Positions 52,317 to 60,239 are shown, counted from the first letter of the stretch. The stretch is DNA of 64,000 nt from an uncultured Bacteroides sp. (GCA_949288585.1 CASEKR010000017.1:32589-96588); one strand, 5' to 3'. The notes: a model not told the origin generated them from the sequence alone. Program-made: numbers and translations.

Positions 52317-52447
52317 CGATGTAGAAGGGAATGCGAATATGGGTTTTGTCTATTGATTATCAGTGATGTATGCATCCTTCCCGTTGGGTCCGTTTTCATC
52401 CTGTCCGGATAGTGGAAGAAGTTTATATGAAGTTCTTTATAAAATTA

Positions 52448-52479
52448 TTTGGTTTATATTATAAACTTATCTATCTTTG
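52448..52479 (+). promoter_or_regulatory. Promoter with -33 TTTG and -7 TATCTTTG
   Basis: TTTG at 52448-52451, 20-bp spacer, TATCTTTG at 52472-52479: the full Bacteroidota consensus, upstream of the gene at 52549. Confidence 0.8.
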
Positions 52480-52548
52480 CAGCGGAGTTCGAACCCAACG
52501 TGTTGTATCAATCGGAAATATGAACCTTTTAAAACAAAGAAAAAGACA

Positions 52549-53172
52549 ATGGAAGACAAGAAATTGAACGAACAGGAAAGTCTGGAACTGATTACAAGGA
52601 TGATTCAGAACAGCAAGAAGAACCTGGAGTTGGGCAGCGGGAATATTTTCCTGTTGTGGGGATACCTCTCGGCGGTGATGGCGGCCGTAGTGCTGCTCTT
52701 GGTGTGGCTGACGGGGATGCTGAAATGGAATTGGCTTTGGTTTGCCATCCCGTTGCTGGGCTGGCCTCTGCAGGCGTATTTGCAGAAGAAGACGGAACGC
52801 CGTGTGCTGACCTACACGGACAAGGTGATAGCATCGGTGTGGGGCGTGTTGGGCATGGCGATGGGCGTGGGTGCCGCGTTTTATTGCGTGGATGCCGACC
52901 GGGCCATGCTGATTCTGCCTCTGATGGTGTTGTGTGCGGGCATCGGCGTGGCCATCACAGGGAACATTATCCGCGACCGCTGGATGAGGTTCTGCGGGGT
53001 GCTTTCGTTCTTCGTCGGGCTGTTCTCGCTCAAAGGCATGGAGAGCTTTAATCTGGAGGGTTGGTACAGCGATTGCATCACTTTCATCGTGTGCATCGTG
53101 CTGATGTTCATCATCCCCGGCCATCGGCTGAACCGCGAAGCCCGCCGTTTGCGGAAGAAAGGGGGCGAGTGA
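52549..53172 (+). CDS. Multi-pass membrane protein paired with an HTH regulator
   Basis: A 207-residue membrane protein without a recognised family name. After a cytoplasmic N-terminus (EDKKLNEQESLELITRMIQNSKKNLELGSGN) there are six hydrophobic helices, roughly FLLWGYLSAVMAAVVLLLVWL, WLWFAIPLLGWPLQAYL, VIASVWGVLGMAMGVGAAFY, AMLILPLMVLCAGIGVAI, WMRFCGVLSFFVGLFSL and CITFIVCIVLMFIIPG, then a basic tail. Its stop overlaps the start of a small winged-helix regulator (TGATG), so both are made together. Such membrane/HTH pairs recur in Bacteroidales; the role is unknown. Confidence 0.85.
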   Translation: MEDKKLNEQESLELITRMIQNSKKNLELGSGNIFLLWGYLSAVMAAVVLLLVWLTGMLKWNWLWFAIPLLGWPLQAYLQKKTERRVLTYTDKVIASVWGVLGMAMGVGAAFYCVDADRAMLILPLMVLCAGIGVAITGNIIRDRWMRFCGVLSFFVGLFSLKGMESFNLEGWYSDCITFIVCIVLMFIIPGHRLNREARRLRKKGGE

Positions 53173-53456
53173 TGTTCAAGGAACTGAATCCGTTGCTGCA
53201 CAGCGAACTGCGCCTGGCCGTGATGTCCCTGCTCATCAGCGTGGAAGAGGCGGACTTCGTCTACATCCGCCAGGAGACGGGTGCCACGGCGGGCAACCTG
53301 AGCGTGCAGATAGACAAGCTCTCGGCGGCGGGATACGTGGAGGTGACCAAGACGTTCAAGGGGAAGAAACCCTGCACCCTTTGCCGCATTACCCCGCAAG
53401 GCGTGCAGGCCTTCGAGGAATACGTGGAGGCGCTGAAGTCGTACATAATTAAATGA
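53172..53456 (+). CDS. Small winged-helix transcriptional regulator
   Basis: A 94-residue MarR/HTH_27-like DNA-binding protein: LNPLLHSELRLAVMSLLISVEEADFVYIRQETGATAGNLSVQIDKLSAAGYVEVTKTFKGKKPCTLCRITPQGVQAFEEY. The recognition helix is around ATAGNLSVQIDKL and the wing around GKKPCTLCRIT. It starts at the ATG overlapping the preceding membrane-protein stop. The pair may regulate itself or a stress response; that is inference. Its stop codon lies inside the left arm of the 43-bp inverted repeat at 53447. Confidence 0.9.
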   Translation: MFKELNPLLHSELRLAVMSLLISVEEADFVYIRQETGATAGNLSVQIDKLSAAGYVEVTKTFKGKKPCTLCRITPQGVQAFEEYVEALKSYIIK

Positions 53457-53601
53457 AGAATGAAGAACGAAGAATGAAGAATTTTGTTGCACACAAAAGA
53501 AAGAGTCTTTCCACTGGAACGGACGCTGCGCGACAATTCTTCGTTCTTCATTTACATCCAACAAAATTCTTCATTCTTCGTTCTTCATTCTTCATTTAAT
53601 T
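53447..53601. repeat. Perfect 43-bp inverted repeat around a 69-bp centre
   Basis: Positions 53447-53489 are exactly complementary to 53559-53601. The arms are built of GAAGAATGAAGAACGAAG-like purine-rich repeats ending in AATTTTGTTG. The left arm includes the last codons of the HTH gene. The outermost AATT is itself a palindrome, so it cannot be told whether it is a target duplication. No transposase is encoded. A small non-autonomous element, or a large transcription-ending hairpin, are possible. Confidence 0.85.
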
Positions 53602-53604
53602 TGT

Positions 53605-54588
53605 TTAGTCCACGGTCCACGCCCGATTATGCGCCCGTGTTTTCTTTGGGTCGTAGTGCATGCCCGCCTGGGTCGGGATTTTCAGGACGTAGGTGCGTCC
53701 GCTCCGGTTTTGCAGGAAAGTGTCGCGCAACCAGAGGTTGGCGTCTTTCAACTGCGCGTAGCTGATGCCTTTGCCCTTGGCGTAGGCGGCCAGGTCTTCT
53801 ATGCCGGTGGTGACGGTGTCCGTCGTATAAGGAATGGGCGGGTAGAGATGCTCGCGTTTCAGGAGGAAACCATACTGTTGCGGATTGCTGAGCACTGTCT
53901 TCGCGGCCAGAAGGCGGAACATGTAGCGGGCCGTCTCCTCCACCAACCAAAGGTCGACCGCGCGGCCGGCGCCTTGCCGCGCCAGTTGCTGTGTGATGCG
54001 CCCTTGCCCGGCGTTGTACGAGGCAGCCACGCAGAGCCAGCTTCCGTACTTTTCGTAGGCTTCCTTCAGGTAATGGCAGGCGGCACGGGTGCTTTTCTCG
54101 ATGTGGTAACGCTCGTCAATGTTGTCGTTCACTTCCAAACCATATTCACGTCCCGTAGTTTTCATGAATTGCCACATCCCTGCTGCCCCGGCGCGCGAGC
54201 GGGCTTGCGGGTTGAGGCTGCTCTCGATGACGGCCAGGTATTTCAGGTCGTCGGGCATTCCTTCTTCGCGCAGGATGGGTTCGATGATGGGGAAGTAGCG
54301 GTTGGCCCGCTTGATGGTGAGCAGGGTAGACGAATGCATGTAGGTGAAGGCCATCAGTTCGCGGTCCAATCGTTCGCGCAGGTCGTAGCGGTCGAGGTCA
54401 ATGGTCTCGTCGGCAAAGCTGACGCTCTCCGGCACGTGCAGGGGCACGGTATAAGACAATGTCTGGGATTTGACGGAGTCGCGTTCGGGATGGAACTTGT
54501 CGCTGCCCACTAGGAAGGGGAGGACCGAGCCGGCGCATAGGGCGACAACGGCCGTAAGGGCGGTGTACTTGAGATGGTTTTTGTTCAT
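53605..54588 (-). CDS. Lytic transglycosylase (MltD/SLT type), membrane-anchored or exported
   Basis: A 327-residue murein hydrolase. The N-terminus (MNKNHLKYTALTAVVALCAGSVLPFLVG) is a signal/anchor. The SLT domain (about 105-230) has the catalytic Glu in YLAVIESSLNPQARSRAGAAGMWQFMKTTGREYGLEV and the signature AASYNAGQGRI. The C-terminal part lacks LysM repeats seen in E. coli MltD. It would cleave glycan strands to anhydromuropeptides. It is transcribed away from the SDR gene 26 bp upstream, in the same direction. Confidence 0.9.
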   Translation of the reverse strand: MNKNHLKYTALTAVVALCAGSVLPFLVGSDKFHPERDSVKSQTLSYTVPLHVPESVSFADETIDLDRYDLRERLDRELMAFTYMHSSTLLTIKRANRYFPIIEPILREEGMPDDLKYLAVIESSLNPQARSRAGAAGMWQFMKTTGREYGLEVNDNIDERYHIEKSTRAACHYLKEAYEKYGSWLCVAASYNAGQGRITQQLARQGAGRAVDLWLVEETARYMFRLLAAKTVLSNPQQYGFLLKREHLYPPIPYTTDTVTTGIEDLAAYAKGKGISYAQLKDANLWLRDTFLQNRSGRTYVLKIPTQAGMHYDPKKTRAHNRAWTVD

Positions 54589-54613
54589 ATCTGTTTCTTC
54601 TTTCAGGATTTGT

Positions 54614-55342
54614 TCAGTTCTTTATCGGCAGCCTTTCCCATAGGAAGCGCGGGATGAGCCTCCAGAGGAAGACCAGCACGCGGTAGCGCGCGTCGATGAC
54701 GCAGACCCGCTTCCGCCGTTCCAAAGCACGGACGATGCGGGCGGCCACCCGTCCGGCGGGCATCAGCATGGGATAGCGCTTGTCTCCCCGCAACAGTTCG
54801 GTATCCACGAATCCCGGGCGGATGTCGGTGAAGCGGATGCGCAGGTCTTGCATCCGTGCCAGTTGTGCCAGGGCGTCGATGTAGGTGTTCTGGAAACGCT
54901 TGGTGGCGGAGTAGGCCGGAGCCGCGCCCAGTCCCTTCGTGCCCGCAATGGAACTGATGACGGCGATGTGCCCGCCCCCTCTCTGCCGGAAATATTGGTA
55001 AGCCGTGCCCACCATGCGTATGAATCCGTCGACGTTGGTTTGCGCCGTGGCCAGTTCCACTTCCTGCTCCAGTTCCGGGTTTTGGCGGCCGATGCCTGCG
55101 CAGAGCAGGAAGACGTCCATCCCGCCCAGGTCTTCTATCAGGCCGAGGAGTTGGCGCGGGCTTTCCTTGGCGGTGACGTCCACCTGCCGGTACTTGGACC
55201 GGTCGGGCGCCAAGGTTTGTATCTCTTTCAGCTTCTCTTCCCGGCGGCCTGCCACGCCCACTTGCCAGCCTCGGCGGAGTAATTGCAAGGCCACCTCGCG
55301 TCCGATGCCGGAAGTGGCGCCTATGATGACGGCTCGTTTCAT
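54614..55342 (-). CDS. Short-chain dehydrogenase/reductase
   Basis: A 242-residue SDR: nucleotide site IIGATSGIGREVALQL (TGxxxGxG form), VDVTAKESP, LLCAGIGRQN, catalytic Ser in VISSIAGTKGLG, Tyr-Lys in APAYSATKRFQNTY, and DIRPGFVDTEL. A C-terminal basic/hydrophobic tail (VFLWRLIPRFLWERLPIKN) could associate with membrane. The substrate is not clear. The start is taken at MKRAVIIGATSG. A minus-strand -7 box lies 41 bp upstream. It is followed by the MltD-like gene and probably cotranscribed with it. Confidence 0.9.
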   Translation of the reverse strand: MKRAVIIGATSGIGREVALQLLRRGWQVGVAGRREEKLKEIQTLAPDRSKYRQVDVTAKESPRQLLGLIEDLGGMDVFLLCAGIGRQNPELEQEVELATAQTNVDGFIRMVGTAYQYFRQRGGGHIAVISSIAGTKGLGAAPAYSATKRFQNTYIDALAQLARMQDLRIRFTDIRPGFVDTELLRGDKRYPMLMPAGRVAARIVRALERRKRVCVIDARYRVLVFLWRLIPRFLWERLPIKN

Positions 55343-55382
55343 GTTTCTTCTGTTTAATATCCTATTTGGCTGTATTTCTTTG

Positions 55383-55390
55383 CAAAGGTA
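55383..55390 (-). promoter_or_regulatory. Putative promoter -7 box (minus) TACCTTTG for the SDR gene
   Basis: The plus strand reads CAAAGGTA, 41 bp upstream of the start at 55342. Confidence 0.65.
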
Positions 55391-55421
55391 CGCCATTTCC
55401 CAATAAATTGCGCCCGAAAGC

Positions 55422-55452
55422 TTTGTATTTGTCGGAATATGGAGTATATTTG
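55422..55452 (+). promoter_or_regulatory. Promoter with -33 TTTG and -7 TATATTTG for the MaoC gene
   Basis: TTTG at 55422-55425, 19-bp spacer, TATATTTG at 55445-55452. The 5' leader to the ATG at 55527 would be about 70 nt. Confidence 0.8.
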
Positions 55453-55526
55453 TTTCCGTTTTCACCTTCCTTTGGTGAAGACGCCGACAACCAAGGAATC
55501 ATAATCACTAAAACCTGCAGAGAAGA

Positions 55527-55994
55527 ATGGAAAAGAAAATTGTCAATTCGTACGAAGATTTCGAGAAATTAGTAGGCCAACCTATCGGCACTTCCGACTA
55601 TGTGGAGATTACGCAGGAGCGCATCAATCTCTTTGCCGACGCCACGTCGGACCACCAGTGGATACACGTCGACGTGGAGCGCGCCAAGGCAGAAAGCCCC
55701 TTCAAGAGCACCATCGTGCACGGCTACCTGACGCTCTCCATGCTGCCTTACCTTTGGAACCAGATTATCGAGGTGAACAACCTGAAGATGATGATCAACT
55801 ACGGCATGGAGAAGATGCGCTTCGGGCAGGCGGTCCTCTCCGGGCAACGCATCCGCCTGAACGCCAGCCTCCAGTCATTGGCCAACCTGCGCGGCGTGGC
55901 CAAGGCCGAAATCAAGTTCTCCATCGACATCGAGGGCGAACGCAAGAAGGCGCTCGAGGGCGTGGCCGTCTTCCTTTATTACTTCAATAGCTGA
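55527..55994 (+). CDS. MaoC-like acyl dehydratase
   Basis: A 155-residue hot-dog protein of the MaoC family, typically (R)-specific enoyl-CoA hydratases. FEKLVGQPIGTSDYVEITQERINLFADATSDHQWIHVDVERAKAESPFKSTIVHGYLTLSMLPYL contains the hydratase 2 motif (D-x4-H-x-D...F-x4-V-H-G) with the catalytic Asp-His pair. It has a full two-element promoter of its own. The substrate is not evident; the adjacent gene (YgbA_NO) is convergent and unrelated. Confidence 0.92.
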   Translation: MEKKIVNSYEDFEKLVGQPIGTSDYVEITQERINLFADATSDHQWIHVDVERAKAESPFKSTIVHGYLTLSMLPYLWNQIIEVNNLKMMINYGMEKMRFGQAVLSGQRIRLNASLQSLANLRGVAKAEIKFSIDIEGERKKALEGVAVFLYYFNS

Positions 55995-56300
55995 TTATCG
56001 GGAGTATAACTCTCTCCACAAGTGGCGCAGGGCCGCCACAGGATGGAACCACAACATGCGGGGACCGGCATAGCGCATCACTTGGCGCATCCGTTCCCGC
56101 ATGTCGCGTTTATAGCAGTGCACGGGGCATCGGCGGCAGGTCTTCTTCCCCTCGCCGAAGGGGCAGCGGTCCAGCCGGGCATGGGCATAGGCCAGCAATG
56201 CTTTGCACTCGGGGCAAAGCTCGCGGTTTCCCTCTTTGCGTCGGCAATAGAGGCGGATCATCTGTTCGGCGGTTCGTTTCTCGTGTGCGATGCGGGACAT
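55995..56300 (-). CDS. YgbA_NO (nitrous oxide-stimulated promoter) family protein
   Basis: A 101-residue cysteine-rich protein. EKRTAEQMIRLYCRRKEG, then CPECKALLAYAHARLDRCPFGEGKKTCRRCPVHCYKRDMRERMRQVMRYAGPRMLWFHP matches the YgbA_NO family, named after the NO-responsive E. coli ygbA gene. The cysteines (CPEC, CPF, CRRCPVHC) may bind a metal or iron-sulfur cluster; the function is not established. It is encoded tail-to-tail and directly adjacent to the maoC stop. Confidence 0.88.
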   Translation of the reverse strand: MSRIAHEKRTAEQMIRLYCRRKEGNRELCPECKALLAYAHARLDRCPFGEGKKTCRRCPVHCYKRDMRERMRQVMRYAGPRMLWFHPVAALRHLWRELYSR

Positions 56301-56371
56301 AAAATTTGTTTTTGGGCGGTAAAGTTAAATCAAATATCAGTGATTGCCTAATAAGCAGCCATGATTTGGCT

Positions 56372-56379
56372 TACCTTTG
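56372..56379 (+). promoter_or_regulatory. Putative promoter -7 box TACCTTTG for the beta-lactamase gene
   Basis: Matches TAnnTTTG and ends 26 bp before the ATG at 56406. Confidence 0.65.
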
Positions 56380-56405
56380 CCTTGTGAATGCAAAAACTTA
56401 CAGAT

Positions 56406-57353
56406 ATGAAGACTTTACTTATACTGATAAGACACGTGAACTTGGGTTGTGCAGGGATAATCCTCCTTGTTTTGTCAATGCTTTTTGCATGTCGCGCCCC
56501 GGAGGATTCGTTTACATCTCTTCGGGGCAGACTCCAGGCATATACTGATACGCTGGATGCGCAGGTGGGCATCGCCTTGCTGACCGAAGGAGGGGATAGC
56601 TTGACCGTAAACAATTCGTGCCGTTATCCGCTGATGAGCGTACTCAAGTTTCATCAGGCTTTGGCTGTGTGCGAGTATTTGTATGGGCGGCATCAGTCTC
56701 TTGACACTCTTTTGCATGTGGCTCCCGGAGAACTGAAACCGGATACTTGGAGCCCGTTACGGGATAAGTACCAAACTGCCGGTCGGACAGATAGCATCCC
56801 TATTCCTGTTAGGGAACTCCTGAGCTATACGCTTCAACAAAGCGACAATAACGCATGCGACATCCTTTTTGACCGGATTCTTCCTCCTGCCCAAGTGACC
56901 CGCTTCTTGCAAGAACGTACCCGCTTGGATGATTTCAATCTTGTTTATACGGAAGATGAGATGAAGGAGAACCATGCCCGTTGTTACGAGAATTGGTCTA
57001 CTCCTTATGCAGCCGTATGTTTGATGGCTATGTTCTTGCAGACGGATCTGGTGCATGAACCCTATAAATCTTTTATGAAGGAAACGATGCTTGCCTGCCG
57101 GACGGGGTTGTCGCGGCTTCCGGCTCCTTTCATGGAAACGAATGCCGCAATAGGACATAAGACGGGGAGCGGATATGTCATGCCGGACGGGCGTGTGTCG
57201 GCCACCAATGATGTCGGATTCATAGCTTTGCCCGATGGCTCCCGTTATGTAATAGCGGTTTTTGTGAAAGATTCCGGGTATGACGAGCAGGCCAGTGAGG
57301 CAATCATTGCCCATGTATCCAAGTTAGTATATACTTTCTTCTTAGAGAAATAA
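56406..57353 (+). CDS. Class A (subclass A2) beta-lactamase, CfxA/CepA-like lipoprotein
   Basis: A 315-residue serine beta-lactamase. The nucleophile motif is S78-V-L-K81 (PLMSVLKFHQALA), the SDN loop S146-D-N148 (LQQSDNNACD), the omega-loop region NLVYTEDEMKENH and K252-T-G-S-G256. TWSPLRDKY, LLSYTLQQSDNNA and VAVFVKD-like IAVFVKDSGYDEQAS are shared with the A2 enzymes of Bacteroidota. The N-terminus ends in lipobox LFAC, implying a lipoprotein. It would hydrolyse penicillins or cephalosporins. G+C is lower than in flanking genes. No mobile element is adjacent. The ATG at 56406 leaves a normal leader; one at 56388 would be nearly leaderless. Confidence 0.92.
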   Translation: MKTLLILIRHVNLGCAGIILLVLSMLFACRAPEDSFTSLRGRLQAYTDTLDAQVGIALLTEGGDSLTVNNSCRYPLMSVLKFHQALAVCEYLYGRHQSLDTLLHVAPGELKPDTWSPLRDKYQTAGRTDSIPIPVRELLSYTLQQSDNNACDILFDRILPPAQVTRFLQERTRLDDFNLVYTEDEMKENHARCYENWSTPYAAVCLMAMFLQTDLVHEPYKSFMKETMLACRTGLSRLPAPFMETNAAIGHKTGSGYVMPDGRVSATNDVGFIALPDGSRYVIAVFVKDSGYDEQASEAIIAHVSKLVYTFFLEK

Positions 57354-57358
57354 TCTTC

Positions 57359-58963
57359 TTAGAACCTGATTTTTGCTTGGAATGCCATCCGTTCGCCCGT
57401 CGCCGGATGCGTGAACTCCAGCCTCTCCGCGTGCAGGCAGAGCCTTTGGGCAGGTGTCCCGTAGAGGGCATCGCCCACGATGGGGCAGTGCAGGCCCAAC
57501 GGATGGGCGGCGTGTACGCGGAGTTGGTGCGTGCGTCCCGTCTGCGGATAGAAGGCAATGAGGGTGCGCCCGTTTCTTCTTCTTTCCAGGACTTCATAAT
57601 CGGTGATGGCTGGTTTCCCATGTGCCAGGTCTGCTACCTGCCGGGGACGGTCGTGCAGGTCGGGGCGCAGGGGGAGGCTGATGCTTCCCCGGTCGTTGGG
57701 GACCAGCCCGTCCAGCAGGGCGATGTACCGCTTGCGGACGAGGCGTTGCTCGAACTCCCTTTGCAGGCATCGGTATGCTTCCTTGGTCTTCGTGATGAGC
57801 AGCAGGCCGGATGTATCCATGTCCAGCCGGTGTACAGCCAAGGCCTGGGGATGGCGCGCTTGCATCAGGGCTTGGACGGAGGCGGCGGCTTCCTTGCCGG
57901 GCACGGAGAGGAGGCCGGAGGGCTTGTTTACCACCAGCAGGGTTTCGTCTTCGTAGATGATTTCCAAATCTGTGTCTGGTCTGTTTCCTTGGCCTAATGG
58001 ATTGTCTTCCACGTCCAGGCCTTGCAACATGTGGCGCAGGATGGGGCCGCACTTGCCCGTACATGATGGGTAGTAGCACCCCTGCCGCCGTACCTCTGTC
58101 TGCGAGGGGGCGCCCCACCAGAACTCGGCCATCGCCAAGGGCTTCCAGCCGTGCAGGTAGGCGTATTGCAGCAGCTTGGGGGCGGCACATTCGCCCGCTC
58201 CGGCGGGAGGTATCCTTTGCACGGTGTCGGCGAAGATTTCGCACAAGTCCTTCACCTCGCCCCGGCTGTTCAGCAGGCGGAATTGCCGGAAGAGGCGTAG
58301 TTGCAGGTCTGCCGAGCGTGTCTTCCGCTCGTGCTTCATGGCTTGCAGGCGGGCTTCGTGCGCCTCCGTTACCCTGTGGAGAGCATCCGTCCGCTCCTTC
58401 CAACGGCGTTCCATGCGTTTGTATTCAGCCTTTTGGTATTGGCTTTCGCGGATGAGCGCCTCTGCTTCTTCGGGTGTCAGGGCGGGGGAGCGCCGGCGTT
58501 CTTCGCGTCGTGCCTTGGCTTCCTTCAGGGCTTGGCGGGCGGTGCCCAGGGCTGCGCTTGCCTCGGCCTCGCATTGGCGGAGGGATGCTTGCTGTTGCAG
58601 ATATTCCGGGTCTTGCTCCATCTGCGCGATGCGGGCGTTGAGGGCGGATATTTCTGCCTCTTCTTGTTTGAAGAACCCGCCGGGTTGCAGGAGGTCGTAC
58701 ACCGGGGGCACGAAGAACGGGAGCCGGTTCTTTCCGGCCAAGATGCCGGAGAAGGCGGCGAGATAGCCCGTTTCGCCCGCGTCGGCCTGCACCACCAGCA
58801 CGCCGAACATCTTCCCCTCGCTCCATTCGGGGTGTCCGGCCAGATACTGTTGCACCTCTTCCGCCGCACGGATGCAGAGGGGATGCGGCGTGTAGCAGAA
58901 GGGGTAGGTGAACCGGGCGGGCAGGGCGATGCCGCTGATGTCTGTGTGAAACCGATGTAGCAT
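57359..58963 (-). CDS. RluA-family pseudouridine synthase with long coiled-coil N-terminus
   Basis: A 534-residue protein. The C-terminal third is an RluA-type catalytic domain: EIIYEDETLLVVNKPSGLLSVPGK, catalytic Asp381 in VHRLDMDTSGLLLI, VRKRYIALLDG and FYPQTGRTHQLRVHAAHPLG. The N-terminal about 320 residues are not part of standard RluA. They contain a coiled coil (about 98-230) and a cysteine segment (CYYPSCTGKCGPIL, 296-308). The architecture recurs in Bacteroidota. The RNA target is unknown. A minus-strand -7 box about 286 bp upstream implies a long 5' leader containing array H. Confidence 0.88.
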   Translation of the reverse strand: MLHRFHTDISGIALPARFTYPFCYTPHPLCIRAAEEVQQYLAGHPEWSEGKMFGVLVVQADAGETGYLAAFSGILAGKNRLPFFVPPVYDLLQPGGFFKQEEAEISALNARIAQMEQDPEYLQQQASLRQCEAEASAALGTARQALKEAKARREERRRSPALTPEEAEALIRESQYQKAEYKRMERRWKERTDALHRVTEAHEARLQAMKHERKTRSADLQLRLFRQFRLLNSRGEVKDLCEIFADTVQRIPPAGAGECAAPKLLQYAYLHGWKPLAMAEFWWGAPSQTEVRRQGCYYPSCTGKCGPILRHMLQGLDVEDNPLGQGNRPDTDLEIIYEDETLLVVNKPSGLLSVPGKEAAASVQALMQARHPQALAVHRLDMDTSGLLLITKTKEAYRCLQREFEQRLVRKRYIALLDGLVPNDRGSISLPLRPDLHDRPRQVADLAHGKPAITDYEVLERRRNGRTLIAFYPQTGRTHQLRVHAAHPLGLHCPIVGDALYGTPAQRLCLHAERLEFTHPATGERMAFQAKIRF

Positions 58964-59004
58964 GATGGGTGAAGTTGTTATGTCTTATGTCTTATTCCGT
59001 TATC

Positions 59005-59137
59005 CTGGTGCAGAGGATGGCTCTTCCCTGGTGCAGAGGATACCCCTCCTCTGGTGCAGAGGATGCCTCTCCTCTGGTGCAGAGATTAACTATGCTCTGG
59101 TGCAGAGGAAGGCTCTTCCCTGGTGCAGAGGATGGCG
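59005..59137. repeat. Short tandem array H, period exactly 23 bp, six units
   Basis: CTGGTGCAGAG occurs at 59005, 59028, 59051, 59074, 59097 and 59120, exactly 23 bp apart. In three units CTCTG-N3-CAGAG forms a dyad. It lies in the 403-bp divergent gap between the RluA-family gene and the LytTR gene, inside the predicted 5' leader of the former (promoter at 59249-59256). The rest of the gap holds only the two promoters. Confidence 0.95.
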
Positions 59138-59248
59138 AAAGGTGCTCGTTACTGGAAATCATACTCCTCACAGATGCGTTCATAACGGGTGTCTTTTTTA
59201 GGGTTTGACAGGCTTGTTGATGTCTCTGTTTGCCTGGTTAAGCGCGTG

Positions 59249-59256
59249 CAAAGTTA
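59249..59256 (-). promoter_or_regulatory. Putative promoter -7 box (minus) TAACTTTG for the RluA-family gene
   Basis: The plus strand reads CAAAGTTA. It is 286 bp from the start codon, so array H would be transcribed. Confidence 0.5.
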
Positions 59257-59289
59257 GTGATTTTCTGCTATAAATTCCCTGCGATACCG

Positions 59290-59319
59290 TTTGTCATATC
59301 CTAAATATCGGTAACTTTG
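59290..59319 (+). promoter_or_regulatory. Promoter with -33 TTTG and -7 TAACTTTG for the LytTR locus
   Basis: TTTG at 59290-59293, 18-bp spacer, TAACTTTG at 59312-59319; the ATG at 59367 follows 48 bp later. Confidence 0.75.
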
Positions 59320-59366
59320 GCCTCTGAAAACAAGAACGATATGTATCTAATTCACATTGAATCAGA

Positions 59367-60123
59367 ATGAAAGGGCAAAGTATAAAGAATATCATGACCC
59401 GTTGGTGGCGCGAACCTTACCCCTCGCTGGTCAGCCCGTGGAAGGTCGGTGTTCGTCTGGGTGCTCCCGTGGATGTTCCCCAAGTATTACGAGGAACGGG
59501 CGTGGACGTTGGGTAAGGAGGTGTCGGGCACGTTGGCCTTGCTCCTGTGCGTCACCGTGTGCGTCTGGCTCTACGTGGCATGGCTCTGCGGGGTGATGCC
59601 GGGCGTGCGTCTTTTCTTCACGGTGCTGCTCTGGGTACTGATATTGGGGGCTTTCCCCACCGTGCTCTTCGCGATGTGGAACCGCAATATCCGGTTGGCA
59701 AGGAACCTGCGCGAGGCCACGGAACTGAATCTCCGTTTGTCCCAAAAGCCGGAAGCGGAGGAAACGCCTCCCGCCACGCTTGTCTTTTCGGGGGGCACGA
59801 AAGAAATGTTGGAGATGGACGCCCGTTCTTTCCTCTACGCCGAGTCCGAGGGCAACTATGTCCGCCTGCATTACCTCTCCCACAAGGACAACCGTCCCGT
59901 CTCCAAGCTCCTGCGCCTCACGATGAAGCAGGCCGAGGCGATGGTGGCTTCCGCGCCTTTCATCGTCCGTTGCCACCGGGCTTTCCTGGTCAATCTTCAT
60001 CAGGTCTCGAAGGTGGACGGCAATTCGCAAGGGTATCGCCTCCGGCTGGAGGGGTGTGCGGAGGAGGTGCCGGTGTCGAGGGGGTATGCCAAGAGTGTAA
60101 AAGCGTTAATCGAGAGCGATTAA
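59367..60123 (+). pseudogene. LytTR-family membrane-bound regulator, frameshifted near the N-terminus
   Basis: The C-terminal frame (from a GTG at 59449, 224 residues) has membrane helices and a LytTR DNA-binding domain: FLYAESEGNYVRLHYL, SKLLRLTMKQAEAMV and FIVRCHRAFLVNLHQVSKVDGNSQGYRL. The plausible native start, ATG 59367, encodes MKGQSIKNIMTRWWREPYPSLVSPWKVG, the usual N-terminus of this family. It is in another frame and stops at 59514-59516. The two frames must join between about 59440 and 59460, inside the first helix, so a small indel has broken the gene. If translation starts at the GTG, a shortened protein is possible. It heads a locus with DUF2141 and a TonB-dependent receptor. Confidence 0.7.
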
Positions 60124-60135
60124 AAGTTAAGTCAT

Positions 60136-60208
60136 CCGTCCCAATTTTCTCCCGTTCGTCCCACTCCCTCCCCGTCCGTCACATATCCCTGCCGTCTGTC
60201 CCGGATAT
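60136..60208. repeat. Degenerate CCGTCC-rich repeat J before the DUF2141 gene
   Basis: Four spaced copies of CCGTCCC/TCGTCCC/CCGTCAC/CTGTCCC occur at about 20-21 bp intervals with CTCCC-like filler. It is weaker than the other arrays. Confidence 0.5.
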
Positions 60209-60231
60209 TTTTATGCCTGATAATCAATGCG

Positions 60232-60239
60232 TATGTTTG
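60232..60239 (+). promoter_or_regulatory. Putative promoter -7 box TATGTTTG for the DUF2141 gene
   Basis: Matches TAnnTTTG and ends 23 bp before the ATG at 60263. Confidence 0.6.
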
